The notes under the pieces are model-generated. The model was not told the origin of the DNA. It saw only the letters and a list, made by a program, of their open reading frames with translations, and made no database searches. Of a stretch of 64,000 bases of DNA, positions 40,800-52,685 are shown in pieces. The position numbers were made by a program, and so were the translations under genes. The stretch's first letter is position 1. Each line of letters starts with the position of its first letter. Where the stretch lies: positions 19,045,045 to 19,109,044 of the forward strand of contig NC_069127.1 of assembly GCF_026914265.1 (NCBI RefSeq), read 5' to 3'. Origin of the DNA: Mya arenaria. Lineage: Eukaryota > Mollusca > Bivalvia > Myida > Myidae.

Positions 40800-42060
40800 T
40801 TAGGATGGTTGAAATGGCATTTTGGAATTAGTTTCTTCCTTTCTTCAGTTAAATGGTCATAATCAAATAAATAATTGAATTTGTCAACAATACTATTCTT
40901 ATTACAGAGAGTACTTTTTTATTACCTTTCAATACGTGACGACCTTTTTCTATTGGCATGGAATGATTCGTATTTCTAAATTTACATTTTTTTCTTCTTA
41001 AATTCACATGCACTTAACCTAAATAGTCAAAACAATAATCAGTTTTATAATATGCACGATAATCAAGATAGTTTGGGAACAATCTATAGTGCTCTTCCAC
41101 TCTTGAAATAATTGGTCAAACAAGCTTTTCTTACAACAGTTAAACATAATCTTCACTTTTGTTTATGAAATATTGAGACTTAAGTGTCCAATATATTTTT
41201 ACAAAACTGATCCACGGTAAAATAAGTATACTGTTACTAAAAAGAGACACAACAGTTGGGTACAAAATCCTAGCAAAGAGGTCAACTTGTAATATGACGG
41301 GGTTGATACTCAATTCCCGATAAACCATACAAATTTGCGACATTTCAATTGAAATGTTTGAATAATATCCAAATATTTACAACTCCAAACCGCACTTCAA
41401 TACAAGGGAATAGGGGCAATCATTGAGTCAAACAGATGTAATTGTCATGATATTGGAAGACCAATTTTCTGATATTTATGTATGTTAGCTCGCCTTGCCT
41501 GTTCAATAAACATTGCCTCGGTTACCATTGTAATTGAAATGTACCCCATATCATGAGAAATCATTTACAACTGCCAATCTCTTATCCGCATGTTACAGTA
41601 GAAAAGGTTTCAAGTATACATCAACATCAACATTACTAAATAAGGCAATTAAATTAGCATTAGGCACTGTAGCTAAGAAAACACACCTTGGTAGCATAAA
41701 CTGATATAAATCATCCAGAAATATCGAAAACTAAAAAGGTGACAAATTTTCACCCTGGCGTTCACCAATGCGACTACTAGAATTTTAGACAGTGTATTAT
41801 TCTAGTTTTGGCCGTCGAAAGAAGGATTTAGAAAAAAAGACAGCATTATTCAGAATAAGTTTTACTCAGTCATTTATCTAATGTAACATTCTAACTCAAC
41901 TCATCAAAAATCGATGTTGGGCCAAAGTGGTTCCCCACCCAAGATAAGCTGATCCAAATATTTGGCCATGCTGGAAATCCGTATCTTGCCCATGGTCAAA
42001 CATAAAAAAGGTACCCGGATGGAACTACTTTCTCATTGTCATCACGCAATTACATCCCTT
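40800..42060 (-). pseudogene. Degenerate non-LTR reverse transcriptase relic, minus strand
   Basis: The minus strand at about 41780-41690 reads RIGERQGENLSPF, a stop, then FSIFLDDLYQF, corresponding to the conserved G-x-RQG-x-x-LSP-x-LFSIFLNDL block. Further on, 41343-41140 reads VYRELSINP, like the VYGELGRYP segment downstream of the catalytic domain in the intact element at 45-50 kb. Stops and frame changes throughout. The boundaries are approximate. Confidence 0.5.
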
Positions 42061-42306
42061 GTTGAAGACCGTCGTCTGTAGCATCATGGTAACATTGTCT
42101 CGTGGCAATATTTAAAATCAAAATAAATGATTTCTCGCTTCAATCAAAAGTTCTATGCTGCATACAAGAAATAATGTTGCACTCTCCTAAGAACTATTTA
42201 AAGAACAATGTGACTATTTACAAAATTTAAATCAATGCGCGCATATAAATGGCAACCACTATTTTTCACATATCTATACGCGAATTATTTTCATTACGCA
42301 TAAACT

Positions 42307-42376
42307 AACCCTCGCGCAGGGTGTTCTGTGGAAACTCGGTAAACATCGTTTCTGAAAACACCCTACGCTCAGGTTA
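42307..42376. repeat. Short foldback next to the channel pseudoexon
   Basis: TAACCCTCGCGCAGGGTGTT faces AACACCCTACGCTCAGGTTA across a spacer of about 30 bases. It begins about 25 bases past the point where homology of the channel pseudoexon to the live exon 1 ends. Confidence 0.6.
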
Positions 42377-42400
42377 CACGAGCGGCCATGGAAGACATTT

Positions 42401-42560
42401 ATAATCTTAATGGCAATATACCACGAGGACATGATCCTTAACAAGACCATGCAGAGAGCTTGACTCTACCAATTCCGCCAATAATTGACGCAATCTTCCC
42501 TCCCACTCCTCCTGATTGTGCTCCACTTTCTAATCGCCGTCTTCTTCGGACATTGTATAA
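42401..42560 (-). pseudogene. Disabled exon 1 of a third DEG/ENaC channel copy
   Basis: Aligns with live exon 1 (56053-55882) and its flank. The ATG (42546-42544) starts MSEEDGD and meets a TAG at codon 8 where the live gene has an AGA. The frame then continues in parallel (RLRQLLAELVESSSLHGL against NLRQVLAELVESSTLHGL) until a one-base insertion after LHGL shifts it. Homology ends in the first membrane segment near 42401. I found no trace of exons 2 and 3 downstream (lower coordinates). This is a dead partial copy; the break is described, not repaired. Confidence 0.8.
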
Positions 42561-43380
42561 ATTTCTTGAGAGTTTTTTTCGATTACATTAGGGATGGGTT
42601 AAGATATTTTTTCTCAGATCTAGAAACATCCATAAGGTATGTGTATTTTTATGACATGTTTGTTTCTTTTTTAAGACACACTTATACCCCTCTGTTTCGA
42701 GATTACAGAACAACATCCCTAAATATGTGTCTAAGGACTAAAGCCAGTAGACGTACATAGTGTTTTTCATTCTCGATAAAATATTTTTTAATAAGGTTAA
42801 TTATGCAAAGTAATGGCATTTGATCTTTTCACCCTTTTACCCTGTATATGCTTTCAGCTGATTCTGAACTTCAAAATTGTTTCTGTCAAAATATTAATAT
42901 GGATGTTCAAACTGTTTACCATTTCATAAGTCTCTTGAACAAATATCAAAGTTCATAAACGTTCAGAGACATTAACATTTAATATAATATTTAATTACCA
43001 TTTGAAAATAAAGACTCATAATTATTTCAAATCAAATAATAAAATGTTAACTATAGCAGGAATTGCCCAACGGTAGTTAAACTCTTCAACCAGAACGTTA
43101 CGCAATTAAAGTTCCCTCGTTTTGTACCAAGGTGTAGCATTTCTAAATCTAAATATTTAAACCATCGAGTCAATCACTAAACATTTCATTTACAACAAGT
43201 TCACCAGAGGATGGCTAATGATATCACGAAAATATTACGTTTTAAGCCATTGCATGACTAAACTACCTTTGTAGAATGTTCGGTCTTAAATAAGACAAAT
43301 TGTTCAAAGTCCATAATCAAATCCAAAGGGACCTTGAACCGTGGTGGGGCATATTCAACGTTACGTTAGAAGTTACCCAA
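42561..43380 (-). repeat. Duplicated upstream flank of the channel genes, older copy
   Basis: Matches 56054-56850 in patches over its length: GGACATTGTATAAATTTCTT, GGGATGGGTT, GCAGGAATTGCCCAACGGTA, GTTCACCAGAGGATGGCTAA and AATTGTTCAAAGTCCATAAT. It shows that the duplication covered at least 0.8 kb upstream of the channel start. Within it a 91-codon plus-strand ORF (42485-42760) is a by-product. Confidence 0.75.
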
Positions 43381-44080
43381 AATTTAAATTATTGATATTT
43401 ATGATTTGCTTGATCAGCAATTGACTATTGCATCCATTTTCAATGTTTTTCTTTCAGATAACACAGACCACTTGTTTCCCATGGGAATCCTCACATGCGA
43501 AGTTCTTTAACGTGTCCCGGTGTAATTAGCACTGCGCATATAGTCCATAGAAAGGCTAGTTTATTTGCTAATTAATTTACAGACCATTGAAAACGCACTC
43601 TTTTCAATTCTTAGCTTAAGGTCAGTTTAACATATTTATTGATTATGGTATATGGCCAATTTCGATGAAATTCATCTCAATACTAAGGCATATCATATTT
43701 AATGTCTGAATTTTTATCGGAAAGAATTTATATGAGCGGCTTTTTCTTCAATTTCGTTCGGAAATTATACTGTATCTTTAAATTAAAGCGTTTTATCAAC
43801 TTCACTCAATATCAGCAACATTAAAAAAATGTATCAACAACCGAACTTATTCCATATTAAATTTTTCGTTCACACTTCATGCAAACTTAAACTGAAACTA
43901 TCAATACTCAGTCATTTTTTGTGTAATTATATAAATAGAATTATCTCGTAGAAGATGAAAATGGACTTAATTTAATCCACTAAAAAGAAAGAAATCAACT
44001 GCCCCGCCAGTCAATACGCGTGAACTGACTGTATTATGAAATGATTTTTATAACATTGACATATTTTCGCACACGTTACT
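43381..44080. other. Intergenic stretch with a SINE-like fragment
   Basis: Near 43485-43555 the minus strand reads GGACACGTTAAAGAACTTCG, matching the CACGTTAAAGAACC core of the SINE near 550. Otherwise nothing recognisable. Confidence 0.4.
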
Positions 44081-44089
44081 TGTGTATGT

Positions 44090-45240
44090 TTAATTTAATC
44101 TTAATTAACCATGTCCTAAATGAAAACAAACAGATATTCTCTGTTTTTATTTATTTTACGAAAGCGTTTGACTATGTAGTACGAGATGAACTGCCACAGT
44201 GGTATGAACTTTATATATTAGTTCTAGGATGCATTCTTTTCTCATAAATACAATCTATGTATAATCACCTGTATTCAAGAGTTTAACACCGAAACGAGGG
44301 AGATTCAGTGCTTGAAAGTCATTAAGGTGTACACCAATTTGATTGTCTATCTCTATTTTATTTGTATATTAACGATCTAAAGGAAGCATAATGTCCCAAA
44401 AGGGCCAAAGTGGTCGACACAGGATTGTGAAAGTTCTTTCTACTCTTCTATATACAGACGATAATGTTGTTTTTGCTAATTCAGCAGTAGAATTGCAAGA
44501 GAATCTTAAAATATTAGAATACTATTGTAACAAGTGAAAACTTATTAGGGTTAAAAAAGGCAAAACTAAGATTTTGTTTTTTTAGGAAAGGGACTTAAAT
44601 TTTTCATGTTTTTCTATGAAAGAAATCAACATGGGAAGCTGTCAATAAATTTACAACTTAGATTCAGTCTTAAGCTCAGGCTGATCACTCATGGATGCTA
44701 CCAAAACGTTGATTGATCAAGCACATCAGTCAATTTTTAAAACTTGAGAAAAACTTATTAGAAGTCTTTTGTTATTCGGTTCAAAAGTTTCGGAATTTTT
44801 AAACGATTGCCAATTGCCAAGGATACAAACTCATTTCAAACAAATATGTTCTCTCAAGAACAACACAAAACGACTTTGTATATATGCAGAGACAGAAACA
44901 CAAGGTTTTTATGTTTCATGGCATTATCGATATTTTCAAATGCTGGTTTTAAGTACGCCGAATGATAAATTTGTAAGAATCGTCTACAATATATGCTTGA
45001 TAATGTTGTACAATTTCCAAAGAAACTGGGCTAAACATGTTAACACTATATTGAGTGATATGGGGTTTAATCACATGTGGCTTGCATGAGGATGTAGTGA
45101 TTATTCAAGTTTTATGTCATTTAAGAAGCAATGAATTTTGATTGATTGATTGACGAGACGTTTATGTCCAAATTTAAAAAGTAGATTATCAGATTGTTCA
45201 AGAGCTTTATTTTTTAAGAAACATTTGTAAATTGAATTCA
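44090..45240 (+). pseudogene. Degenerate non-LTR reverse transcriptase relic, plus strand
   Basis: FTKAFDYVVRDELPQWYEL (44155-44210), FVYINDLKEA (about 44360-44390), YTDDNVVFANSAVELQENLK (44450-44510; YTDD in place of the usual YADD, though the frame here is a relic) and NWAKHVNTILSDMGFNHMW (45028-45085) fall in the proper order for a retroelement RT and its downstream region. The last segment parallels NWAYNVKTLLEGYGFYDVW in the element at 45-50 kb. Several frameshifts and stops. Confidence 0.7.
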
Positions 45241-45290
45241 AACCCTATCTTAATTGTGTTAATGTACATACATTCATAATTGCTATAAGA

Positions 45291-45312
45291 CAGAACAGAA
45301 CAGAACAGATTT
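45291..45312 (-). repeat. (TTCTG)n tail of the LINE
   Basis: Plus strand shows AGACAGAACAGAACAGAACA; on the element's strand this is CTGTTCTGTTCTGTTCTG after AATAAAAT. Simple-repeat 3' tails are usual for non-LTR elements lacking a poly(A) tail. Confidence 0.8.
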
Positions 45313-45560
45313 TATTTCAACTTATGCATAAAGCATCTCGTTACAGTATTCGTACAAAGAAAAGACAAATGTCATAATATGTGTTCAACGTGTATAAGAT
45401 GGTACTTTTAGATAATAGAGTAAACAATAAACTGTAGATATCATATTGTTATATGGAGAATGTTAACAATGTATCAATAAGCTAAATTATAGTAATATAA
45501 AGTAATTGATTCCACAAAATAATAGCTAAATAGTGGAAATGTAAATGGTGATAAAGGTCG

Positions 45561-48500
45561 TTACTCATTTATATCATTAATGATTGTATTACGTCTATCG
45601 TTAGCAAATAATAAGTATTTACAAAGATTAACAATAGTTGTTTTACAAGAACAGTTGAGTAATTCAATAAACTTGTACATATTTGGTCTAATTCTAAAGT
45701 ATCGTTTAATGTACTGTATCCTTAGATCGTTATAACGACTACAACTTAAAACAAAATGAAATTCGTCTTCAATGCCCTGTGCATCACACAATAAACATAT
45801 TCTCTCGTTTCTTTGAAGTCTATTTGCCCCATATCTTCCGGTTTCAATACGTAAACAATGGGCTGACACACGTAATTTGGTAAGATATTTTCTATATGTC
45901 TTATTATATAGCAAATTTAAATAACTGGCGATTTCAAACTTATCATGGAGGTGTAAAAATACAGTATTAAGTTTTGTACTGTTAGTAATATCCGCGCGCC
46001 ACTTCTGTAAAAAATTATCAGTAAGGCGCTGTTTAAATAGCGGAACAAATGTTTTAACATTATAATTCCATGGGTTGCACCAGACATCATAAAATCCATA
46101 TCCCTCTAGTAATGTTTTAACATTATATGCCCAGTTTTTGCGTCCAAGTTCACACGACTGAAGGGATTTACGATAAAGGGATGTAAGCAATATATTATTG
46201 GAATCTTGTGCCTTGAACCAGTACTTAATTATTTTTAAATATCGGGTAATATATAATGGATAGCGTCCTAATTCGCCATAGACTGCTGCTGTGCACGTTG
46301 TTTGCTTGACACCAAGTAGAAATTTACAATATTTAAGGTGTATTCTTTCCAGGTCCTTGGACTTCGTAAACCCCCATATCGGACATGCATAATTAAGAGT
46401 AGACCCGACAAAGGAATCAAATAGTTGTAACGCTATTTTAGGTGGGACATCGTATTTACTTATATTTCTGGTTAATACGTTCATCGCCTTTAGTGCTTTA
46501 CCCACTACATACTGGTTGTTTAAAACAAATGATCCCGTATAGTTAAAAACAACACCCAAATAATTAAAATCGTCGACTATCTCCAGGGGTTCATTATTAT
46601 AGTACCAAGTTTCGTTGGGTCTTGTTGGGCCTCTCTTTCGAAATACTACCACTTTAGTTTTGACAGTATTAACTTGTAAACCCCAAGTGTGACAGTATTC
46701 ATATAATTTGTTTAAACTAGTTTGTAGGTCCTCTGGAGAGTTACCAAATATGACCATATCATCAGCAAATAGCAATATCATAATACATAAATCATATAGT
46801 GACAATCCACTCCCAATATCGGATTGTAAATATAATTCCAGGTCTTCTAAGAACAACGCAAATAATATCGGTGAATTATTTAGGCCCTGTTTTAGGCCGA
46901 TTGAAATGTCGAAAAAGTCAGAGAAGGAATTGCAATGTTTTACACATGATTTGACCACAGAGTACATTGCTCTGAATATCCGAAGTATTTTCCCGTCAAG
47001 TCCCATATTAAAAAGCTTATACCAAAGAGCATTCCTATAAACAGAATCGAATGCCTTTTTAAGGTCAATAAACGCACAAGGTAACCTCATCTTCGAACAA
47101 AGTGTGTCTTCAATAAGATTATGAAGGACAAATATTGCATCTTCTCTTCCCTTTTCTAAACCCAAATTGTGCGTCTGATAACAGATTATTGTCTTCGAAC
47201 CAAGTTTCAGCTCGTTTGGTTAAAATACTAGTAAATATTTTGCCCAGGTTACTGACAAGAGTTATGCCCCTGTAATTATTGGTGTCATTCATATCCCCTT
47301 TCTTATATATTGGGACAATATAGCCATATGACCAGGACAACGGAAAGTGACCACTATCTAGTACGACATTAAACAAATCGGTTAAATGACCAACCATTAT
47401 ATCTATAGATTCAATAAAAAAACTCGTTTAATAGATTGTCGATAGGGCATGCCGATTTATTCCGCTTAAGGCCCTTAACTGCCGATCTCACTTCTTCTGC
47501 CGTTAAAGGAGAGTTTAATTCTTCAAATTTGGGATCGCCAATATTAAAATCGGAATTATTAACAAATTCATCTATTTGGTCAATCTGTGTTGCGCGTATG
47601 TCATTAAACAAACCGGAAAAATATTCCTTGAAACTATCCGTATCGATATTACCAGTATTGTTATTATTCCTAGATTTAAAATGATTCCAGAAATCTTTCG
47701 GCCGTTTATTTCTCAAGTCATACAATTCCTTCGCCTTACGGGTTTTATACGCTCGCTTTTTCTTTTTGATAAGCGTTTTATAAGCGCGTTTATGCTCGTT
47801 TAACGATGCTCTACTATACTCCGACTTATTAAGATTAAAATTCTTTAATGCGTCCGTATATACTTGTTTGGCAATATAACAATCATGGTCGAACCATTTA
47901 CTTTGCATGTGGCGACTTTTATTACCATTGCTCTGCGTATATTCTTTTTTAAAGTATGGCTCCGCGCTTTTAAGTATTGTAGATGAGAAATCATCAACTA
48001 ATTTATCTACGTCGCGGTGCTGAGTAAAATCCGCGTCATGGAATATATTATTAATAATATTTAGGCTCGCTATGAGATCCCGTCTAAATAATTTTTTGTG
48101 TTCCTCGCACCATTTAATCGGTCCCATCACGCGTATCATCATTGACCGTCCGTGTATGTACTTTAATATCAAACACGATCAGTGCATGGTCACTAAATAT
48201 ATTAAACGGATTTATATCGAACTGATTTAACAATGTAAAATCAATTTCTCTACATACCATGTAGTCGATAGTAGTGCAAGTATTATGGCTTAAATATGTG
48301 TATGCCCCTTTGTTATTGTCATTACTTAATCTCCCGTTGACAATGCGCGTATTGGTGGCCTTGCAAAAATCAAGCATGCGAATCCCCCTTGTATTACATA
48401 CTTTATCTTGGGAGGCCCTTCCCGTAAATATATCTGGTAAATAATCATTATCGTCTAAATCTGACACCAAGTTATCATGTAAAATGCTGTCAGGCCTTTC

Positions 48501-48992
48501 ACCCACCCTACAATTCCAATCGCCTGCTAAAAATATATTCCCTAGATTTTCAAAATGAAATATATCATCACTCAAAATATCAAATAGGTTAGCGTCAAAT
48601 ATTGCATTAATTGGTGAGTCATCTGACCACAAATATAAACCACATAAGTATATATCATTATCAAGTGAAAAATAGTATTTATCAATTTTCATCCAAATAA
48701 GTGTGTCAAAATGGTTTCTGACAATAGACACTCCTTGACTAATAGCACTTTTGACATATATTACTATACCACCACTGTGTCTCTTTGCATTTTTGTGTTT
48801 TACCTTTCTGTAGAAATTATAACTCTCATAACCCTCTAATGTAATATTTGAATTAGAATTGGTCCATGTTTCGGATAAAATAATAATATCATTATCTATC
48901 AAAGTTTTCAAAAAATCACTATCCGCAAGCTTTCTTTTAGTTAGACCGTTACAGTTCCACACAAGTATCTTAAGTCCATTCCCCGATAATTC
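45561..48992 (-). pseudogene. LINE ORF2: endonuclease, reverse transcriptase, CCHC (frameshifted)
   Basis: Reads in three changes of frame: endonuclease 48992-48114, then 48172-47411, 47397-47119 and 47165-45561. The endonuclease has VWNCNG, SETW, GGIVIY, AGDWNCRVG, TIDYMV and SDHAL in order (apurinic-endonuclease-like, EEP). The RT has KKGDMNDTNNYRGITL, QFGFRKGK, FIDLKKAFDSVYRN, IGLKQGLNNSPILFALFLED and LLFADDMVIFG, with FADD as the catalytic motif. The C-terminal part has HCLRIETGRYGANRLQ and a CCHC knuckle, C-x2-C-x9-H-x4-C (CLLCDAQGIEDEFHFVLSC). There is no ATG in frame before VWNCNG; the frame follows directly on ORF1's TAG. Frameshifts make it non-functional as read. Confidence 0.85.
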
Positions 48993-49973
48993 CTAGTGCG
49001 TCGTAACTGGTTTTCCATCTACATACAAAGTGTCATAGACTAGCCAAGCACGTTTGCCATCCTTCTTCGCTTCCTTCAGTTTGGGTACGAGTTTTCGACG
49101 TATGTCCATAATTTCAGGCGGGAATTGTTCACTGATGAACTGCCTAGATCCTTTCAGGAGAAAACCTTGTTTCCGCACGGCCTCGCGATCTTTGAAGTCG
49201 GTGAACTTACACACGATGTTGCGTGTGCGAGTATTACTGCCGTCGCGTGAGGGCGCGCCAATACGGTGTGCACGCTCTATCTTCATAGACGCGGCTAATT
49301 CCTGGGCGATCTTAAGCCTATCTTTCAGGAAGTCTCTGACCTTGACCTCTGTGTCACCTTGTTTCTCATTTGGCCCTTCTTCTATTCCACCAAATATAAT
49401 ATTGTTCCTCATACTTTGGGATTTCATATAAACAATGTCATCCTGCAGTTTGGCGTTCTGACGTTCTAATGAGTCAAAGCTTGACTTTAATTCAGCATGA
49501 TTGAAGTCTGATTGTTCGGCCTTCTCTTCTAATCTAGAGACTTTCTGATCAACCTGCTTGTTAGTATCATGTACTAATGTCCAGAGCCTTTTCATATCTT
49601 TATCGAAACTATCAACTTTAGTTTCTAGTGTGTTAAGTTTGTCTAGCCTTTTCTCAATATTGTTCATTTGTACTTGAATGGTTTCCAAAACGCCAAGAAC
49701 TGTTGAAATGTCCGCTTTAGCAATATCAGGTGCCACGTTGTTGGCCATTGTAATATTTATATTTCCAGTATTCTCAGCTAAAGGGGAAGGTTCGTTGAAA
49801 ACTGGTGTGTCTTCATATAGGATAGAGTTAGTCTGATTTAAAATATCACTTACTGAAGTGTTACCCCCTTTCTCTTCTGCCGGGCCTCCGATCTTGGTCA
49901 ATTTGCTTAGATTCAAATTTTCATCATCCGTACTACTTCCTTTCTTCCGTTTACTCCTATTAGACCTCCCCAT
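48993..49973 (-). CDS. LINE ORF1 protein (intact, 326 residues)
   Basis: Nucleic-acid-binding chaperone of the retrotransposon particle. Basic start MGRSNRSKRKKGS (nuclear-localisation-like), a disordered region, a coiled coil over about residues 90-190 (heptad-like, NNIEKRLDKLNTLETKVDSF and KVSRLEEKAEQSDF), then an RRM-like segment SMRNNIIFGGIEEGPNEKQG and IERAHRIG, RNIVCKFTDFKDREAVRK, and a C-terminal domain ending LVYDTLYVDGKPVTTH. This order is that of L1-type ORF1p. Stop TAG at 48995-48993. Confidence 0.88.
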   Translation of the reverse strand: MGRSNRSKRKKGSSTDDENLNLSKLTKIGGPAEEKGGNTSVSDILNQTNSILYEDTPVFNEPSPLAENTGNINITMANNVAPDIAKADISTVLGVLETIQVQMNNIEKRLDKLNTLETKVDSFDKDMKRLWTLVHDTNKQVDQKVSRLEEKAEQSDFNHAELKSSFDSLERQNAKLQDDIVYMKSQSMRNNIIFGGIEEGPNEKQGDTEVKVRDFLKDRLKIAQELAASMKIERAHRIGAPSRDGSNTRTRNIVCKFTDFKDREAVRKQGFLLKGSRQFISEQFPPEIMDIRRKLVPKLKEAKKDGKRAWLVYDTLYVDGKPVTTH

Positions 49974-50130
49974 AGCTCACAAAATACACTTGTCCATACA
50001 TTCTCACTTTAATTCCAGGAAAAAACTGAATAGAAACAGTTAAAATATCCAAATTTCCTATTTAAAGTCCAGAACGGAAACAAATACGTCCATCTTGAAC
50101 ACGTGACCACTTTTTATGAACTACTTGTTT

Positions 50131-51215
50131 CTATAAGCCAGCTGAGTTTATCGTCGCATCTGCTAAATATAGAAGTTGGTGGGTGCATTTATACAGTTTC
50201 GGAACAAAGAATTTGCCAAAATTGGGATGTCTTACCATAGACTTATTGAATACAAAAACATATTGGTTTGATAAAGACTCTTACTTTTTTCGTGTATAAA
50301 GCTTTTGTGCAGAGAATAAAGTTCATTACGGCGGTCACACCAATCCTAAATTAAAGGAACTGATAACAAGTGACCGAGGAGCCATCGCGATGGTAAAATA
50401 GGGGTCCCGCAACTTTTGAACATACGCGCAAATGCTGCATAAGGTAACGGGACAAGCCGAGTCGTAAAATATTTGTATGTTAATTGTTTCTTGAGCAACC
50501 AGGTATTTTGATTTTTGAATGTCGTAATGTTATGTAAAGCAGACCTTTCACAAAGACGTTATTTATCGAAATAATGTTATTGATCGTATTAGTTTTGGAC
50601 AGGGTGAGCTCCCCTACTCGATAAATTGGCAGCTGCATACGACTAATTTAATGTGGTCTTAAATGCTACCCCGAACACTTTGGCGATTTCCGTTCGACGT
50701 GAAAGCCATGGAGTCTGGGCGCAAAAGGGCGAATAGCTATCCTGCAAAATCAACTTTAGAATCTGGTGACCTTTTTCTAAAACTCTCAGATCTTAAGGTT
50801 TTCAGGCCTCTTTTTACGCTAAGCTCGGGTTCCATCTGACCAAAATTAGTTCGTCTGTTTACTGTTAAATGTGCGAAGTACGCCCAAAAGGTATTTTTGC
50901 TAGCGTTCCGGGATTCAATTACGGCTTTAGGTAAACATTTTCGGTGGTGGATCCCTCCATATGGCGGCTTCGATGTGTCAATTGATTTCACATAATTAGG
51001 AAACAGCCTTACGCAGTCCGGTACTGCTGATTCCCAGGGTCCGCTACGGACGGTGAATCCAAGTTTAATTGTGTTTGAGACTTTATGAACCTTCTTTCCT
51101 TTCTTAACACCCGTGACGTTCTAAATATTCATGAAAGGGACGACCTGTTTGGTCAAATTACAACCCCGTCTCCCTCTGTCCTTAAAAACCTAGCATAGTG
51201 TCTGTCTGGCAACAG
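50131..51215. other. Intergenic stretch right of the LINE
   Basis: No gene or repeat recognised. An 84-codon minus-strand ORF (50991-50737) has no identifiable relatives. Confidence 0.4.
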
Positions 51216-51216
51216 T

Positions 51217-51400
51217 TTTAGCTGCACACTCACAGACTTGACGTTTAACTTTTTTAGTTTTTTTCTCTTGGAATGAGCCCTTTGTTGCATTATTATCTGA
51301 AAGCCAGTTATATAAGACAGCTGAAAAAGTTCAGATCGTAGTTTGTTATATTTACGTTCGTAAATAAATGATTTATGGCTAAAAGCGTTACTAACTTATT
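51217..51400. mobile_element. Terminal-inverted-repeat element 'D', truncated and diverged copy
   Basis: TTAGCTGCACACTCACAGAC, TTTTTTAGTTTTTTTCTCTT and AATAAATGATTTATGGCT match the left half of the other copies. The right half and end are missing. More diverged than the intron copies. Confidence 0.6.
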
Positions 51401-51589
51401 TTTTTTATTCATTCCTGCATTTACCGTACACATTATAGGACACAATTTGTACACGATTAACTGAGTCAAATGGTTTCTTATCATCCACAAAATACACATT
51501 TTAACTTTTTAACAATACCAAGTTACAAGTCAACAAGTAGTTTTAAAGAAAATATTTCATTTACGGTACTAAAACTCTTAGGGAACCAA

Positions 51590-51860
51590 GCTTGTTTCAC
51601 AAAGCATGTTATGATACTGTAAATATTTATTAATTCTTGTACTAAGAACATTCGTATAACAGTTTAACAGCTGAAAAGTGATACCCCTTTACTTATTAGG
51701 GTCAAACTTATCTCCCTTATTCTTATAAATAAATTCAAAAACAATTCCCTGACTCCAAACATTAGGAAAAGTACCAGAATCTTCCAAGAAGTTAAATAAT
51801 TTACAAATAAGATAACCAAATTTATCATTATCTTCATATGTAAAAATACTCATTCAAAAT
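51590..51860 (-). pseudogene. Reverse transcriptase relic, minus strand
   Basis: The minus strand from about 51785 reads SGTFPNVWSQGIVFEFIYKN, KGDKFDPNK, a stop, RGITF, then NVLSTRINKYL. This corresponds to the SGxFPxxWxxGxIxPxxKKGDxxDPxNYRGIT block of mollusc-type LINE RTs. It is a short decayed fragment, different from the element at 45-50 kb. Confidence 0.6.
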
Positions 51861-52679
51861 AGTTTCAATTGTGGACGGTCTTTTATAAACATAATTATTT
51901 TCTAATTTTCTTCTGCAGTAAAGTATGTATTTATCATATCATTGCTTTTAGGCCCATCACCAACATCAATTCATTACAAGATACTTTTGATAAAATATAT
52001 TTCCTGTAACCTGAATGACAACTAAAAAGGTTTTGGTTCATTTGAACGTTAATTCAAAACTTTCTTATTGATATCACTCTGATAGGTACATTGTCATTGT
52101 CCGCAATATCAACAAAATTCTGTACTTCATTCACACAACAACGCATCAATAGCACTAAAGTTTATTGTGATACAGTAATGCACATTAGGATAAAATAGGT
52201 CGTGTACTCACTATAACTCACTAGCACGTGAACAATTCTGAAAAGAAGTATTATACATAATAACATCTTTACCAGATCTACCATTAGCAACACATAAAAA
52301 AACCCCCATAGATTTACAGAAAAGTATTAGTAGAGAACAATAATTATTTAAATCATTTTTTCTCGCCACCAGTGTTGTTTCCTGCCGCGGTATAGTATAA
52401 GATGCACACGAAAAATGACATGTTTATAAAGTGTACTGTCATAAATCAGATTATACCCCTGTATCAGTTGTTCACAGCGCAACGTTTTTTAACAGACAGT
52501 TTTTAAAAAATGTATTGTTTTCAAATTTCTAAACGCGAAAGGCACTAAGAACAGCATTTCATACACGTTTTACACACATGGGTGTTTGCAGTCTAACGTA
52601 AGAACGCTTTTATTTCGTTTGCATAATTCCGTACAAAAAACGACGCGCAGTGTCATTTTAACCAGCGTTAAATCCTAAC
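51861..52679. other. Intergenic AT-rich stretch
   Basis: Nothing recognised until the 3' flank of the channel gene. Confidence 0.4.
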
Positions 52680-52685
52680 TTTATT
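52680..52685 (-). terminator. Candidate poly(A) signal of channel copy 1
   Basis: TTTATT on the plus strand is AATAAA on the gene strand, 200 bases past the stop. The 3' flank (52740-52885) is also duplicated after copy 2 (61400-61549), for example TTTGTCACGATACTTCT against TTTGTCACAATACTTCT. Confidence 0.4.

Larger units (their letters stand above)
45290..50130 (-). mobile_element. Non-LTR retrotransposon (LINE), nearly full length
   Basis: Minus-strand element of about 4.8 kb: 5' UTR, ORF1 (49973-48993), ORF2 (48992-45561, broken), and a 3' end with AATAAAATCTGTTCTGTTCT, a short (TTCTG)n tail at about 45311-45291. Candidate 7-bp target duplication CTATAAG at 45283-45289 and 50131-50137. 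EEP endonuclease plus RT plus a CCHC knuckle place it among the endonuclease-type non-LTR clades. I do not assign the clade. It sits between the channel pseudoexon flank and the complete channel gene. Confidence 0.85.

Noticed and set aside
42485..42760. 91-codon plus-strand ORF with hydrophobic segments
   Set aside because: It is the antisense of the channel pseudoexon and its upstream flank.
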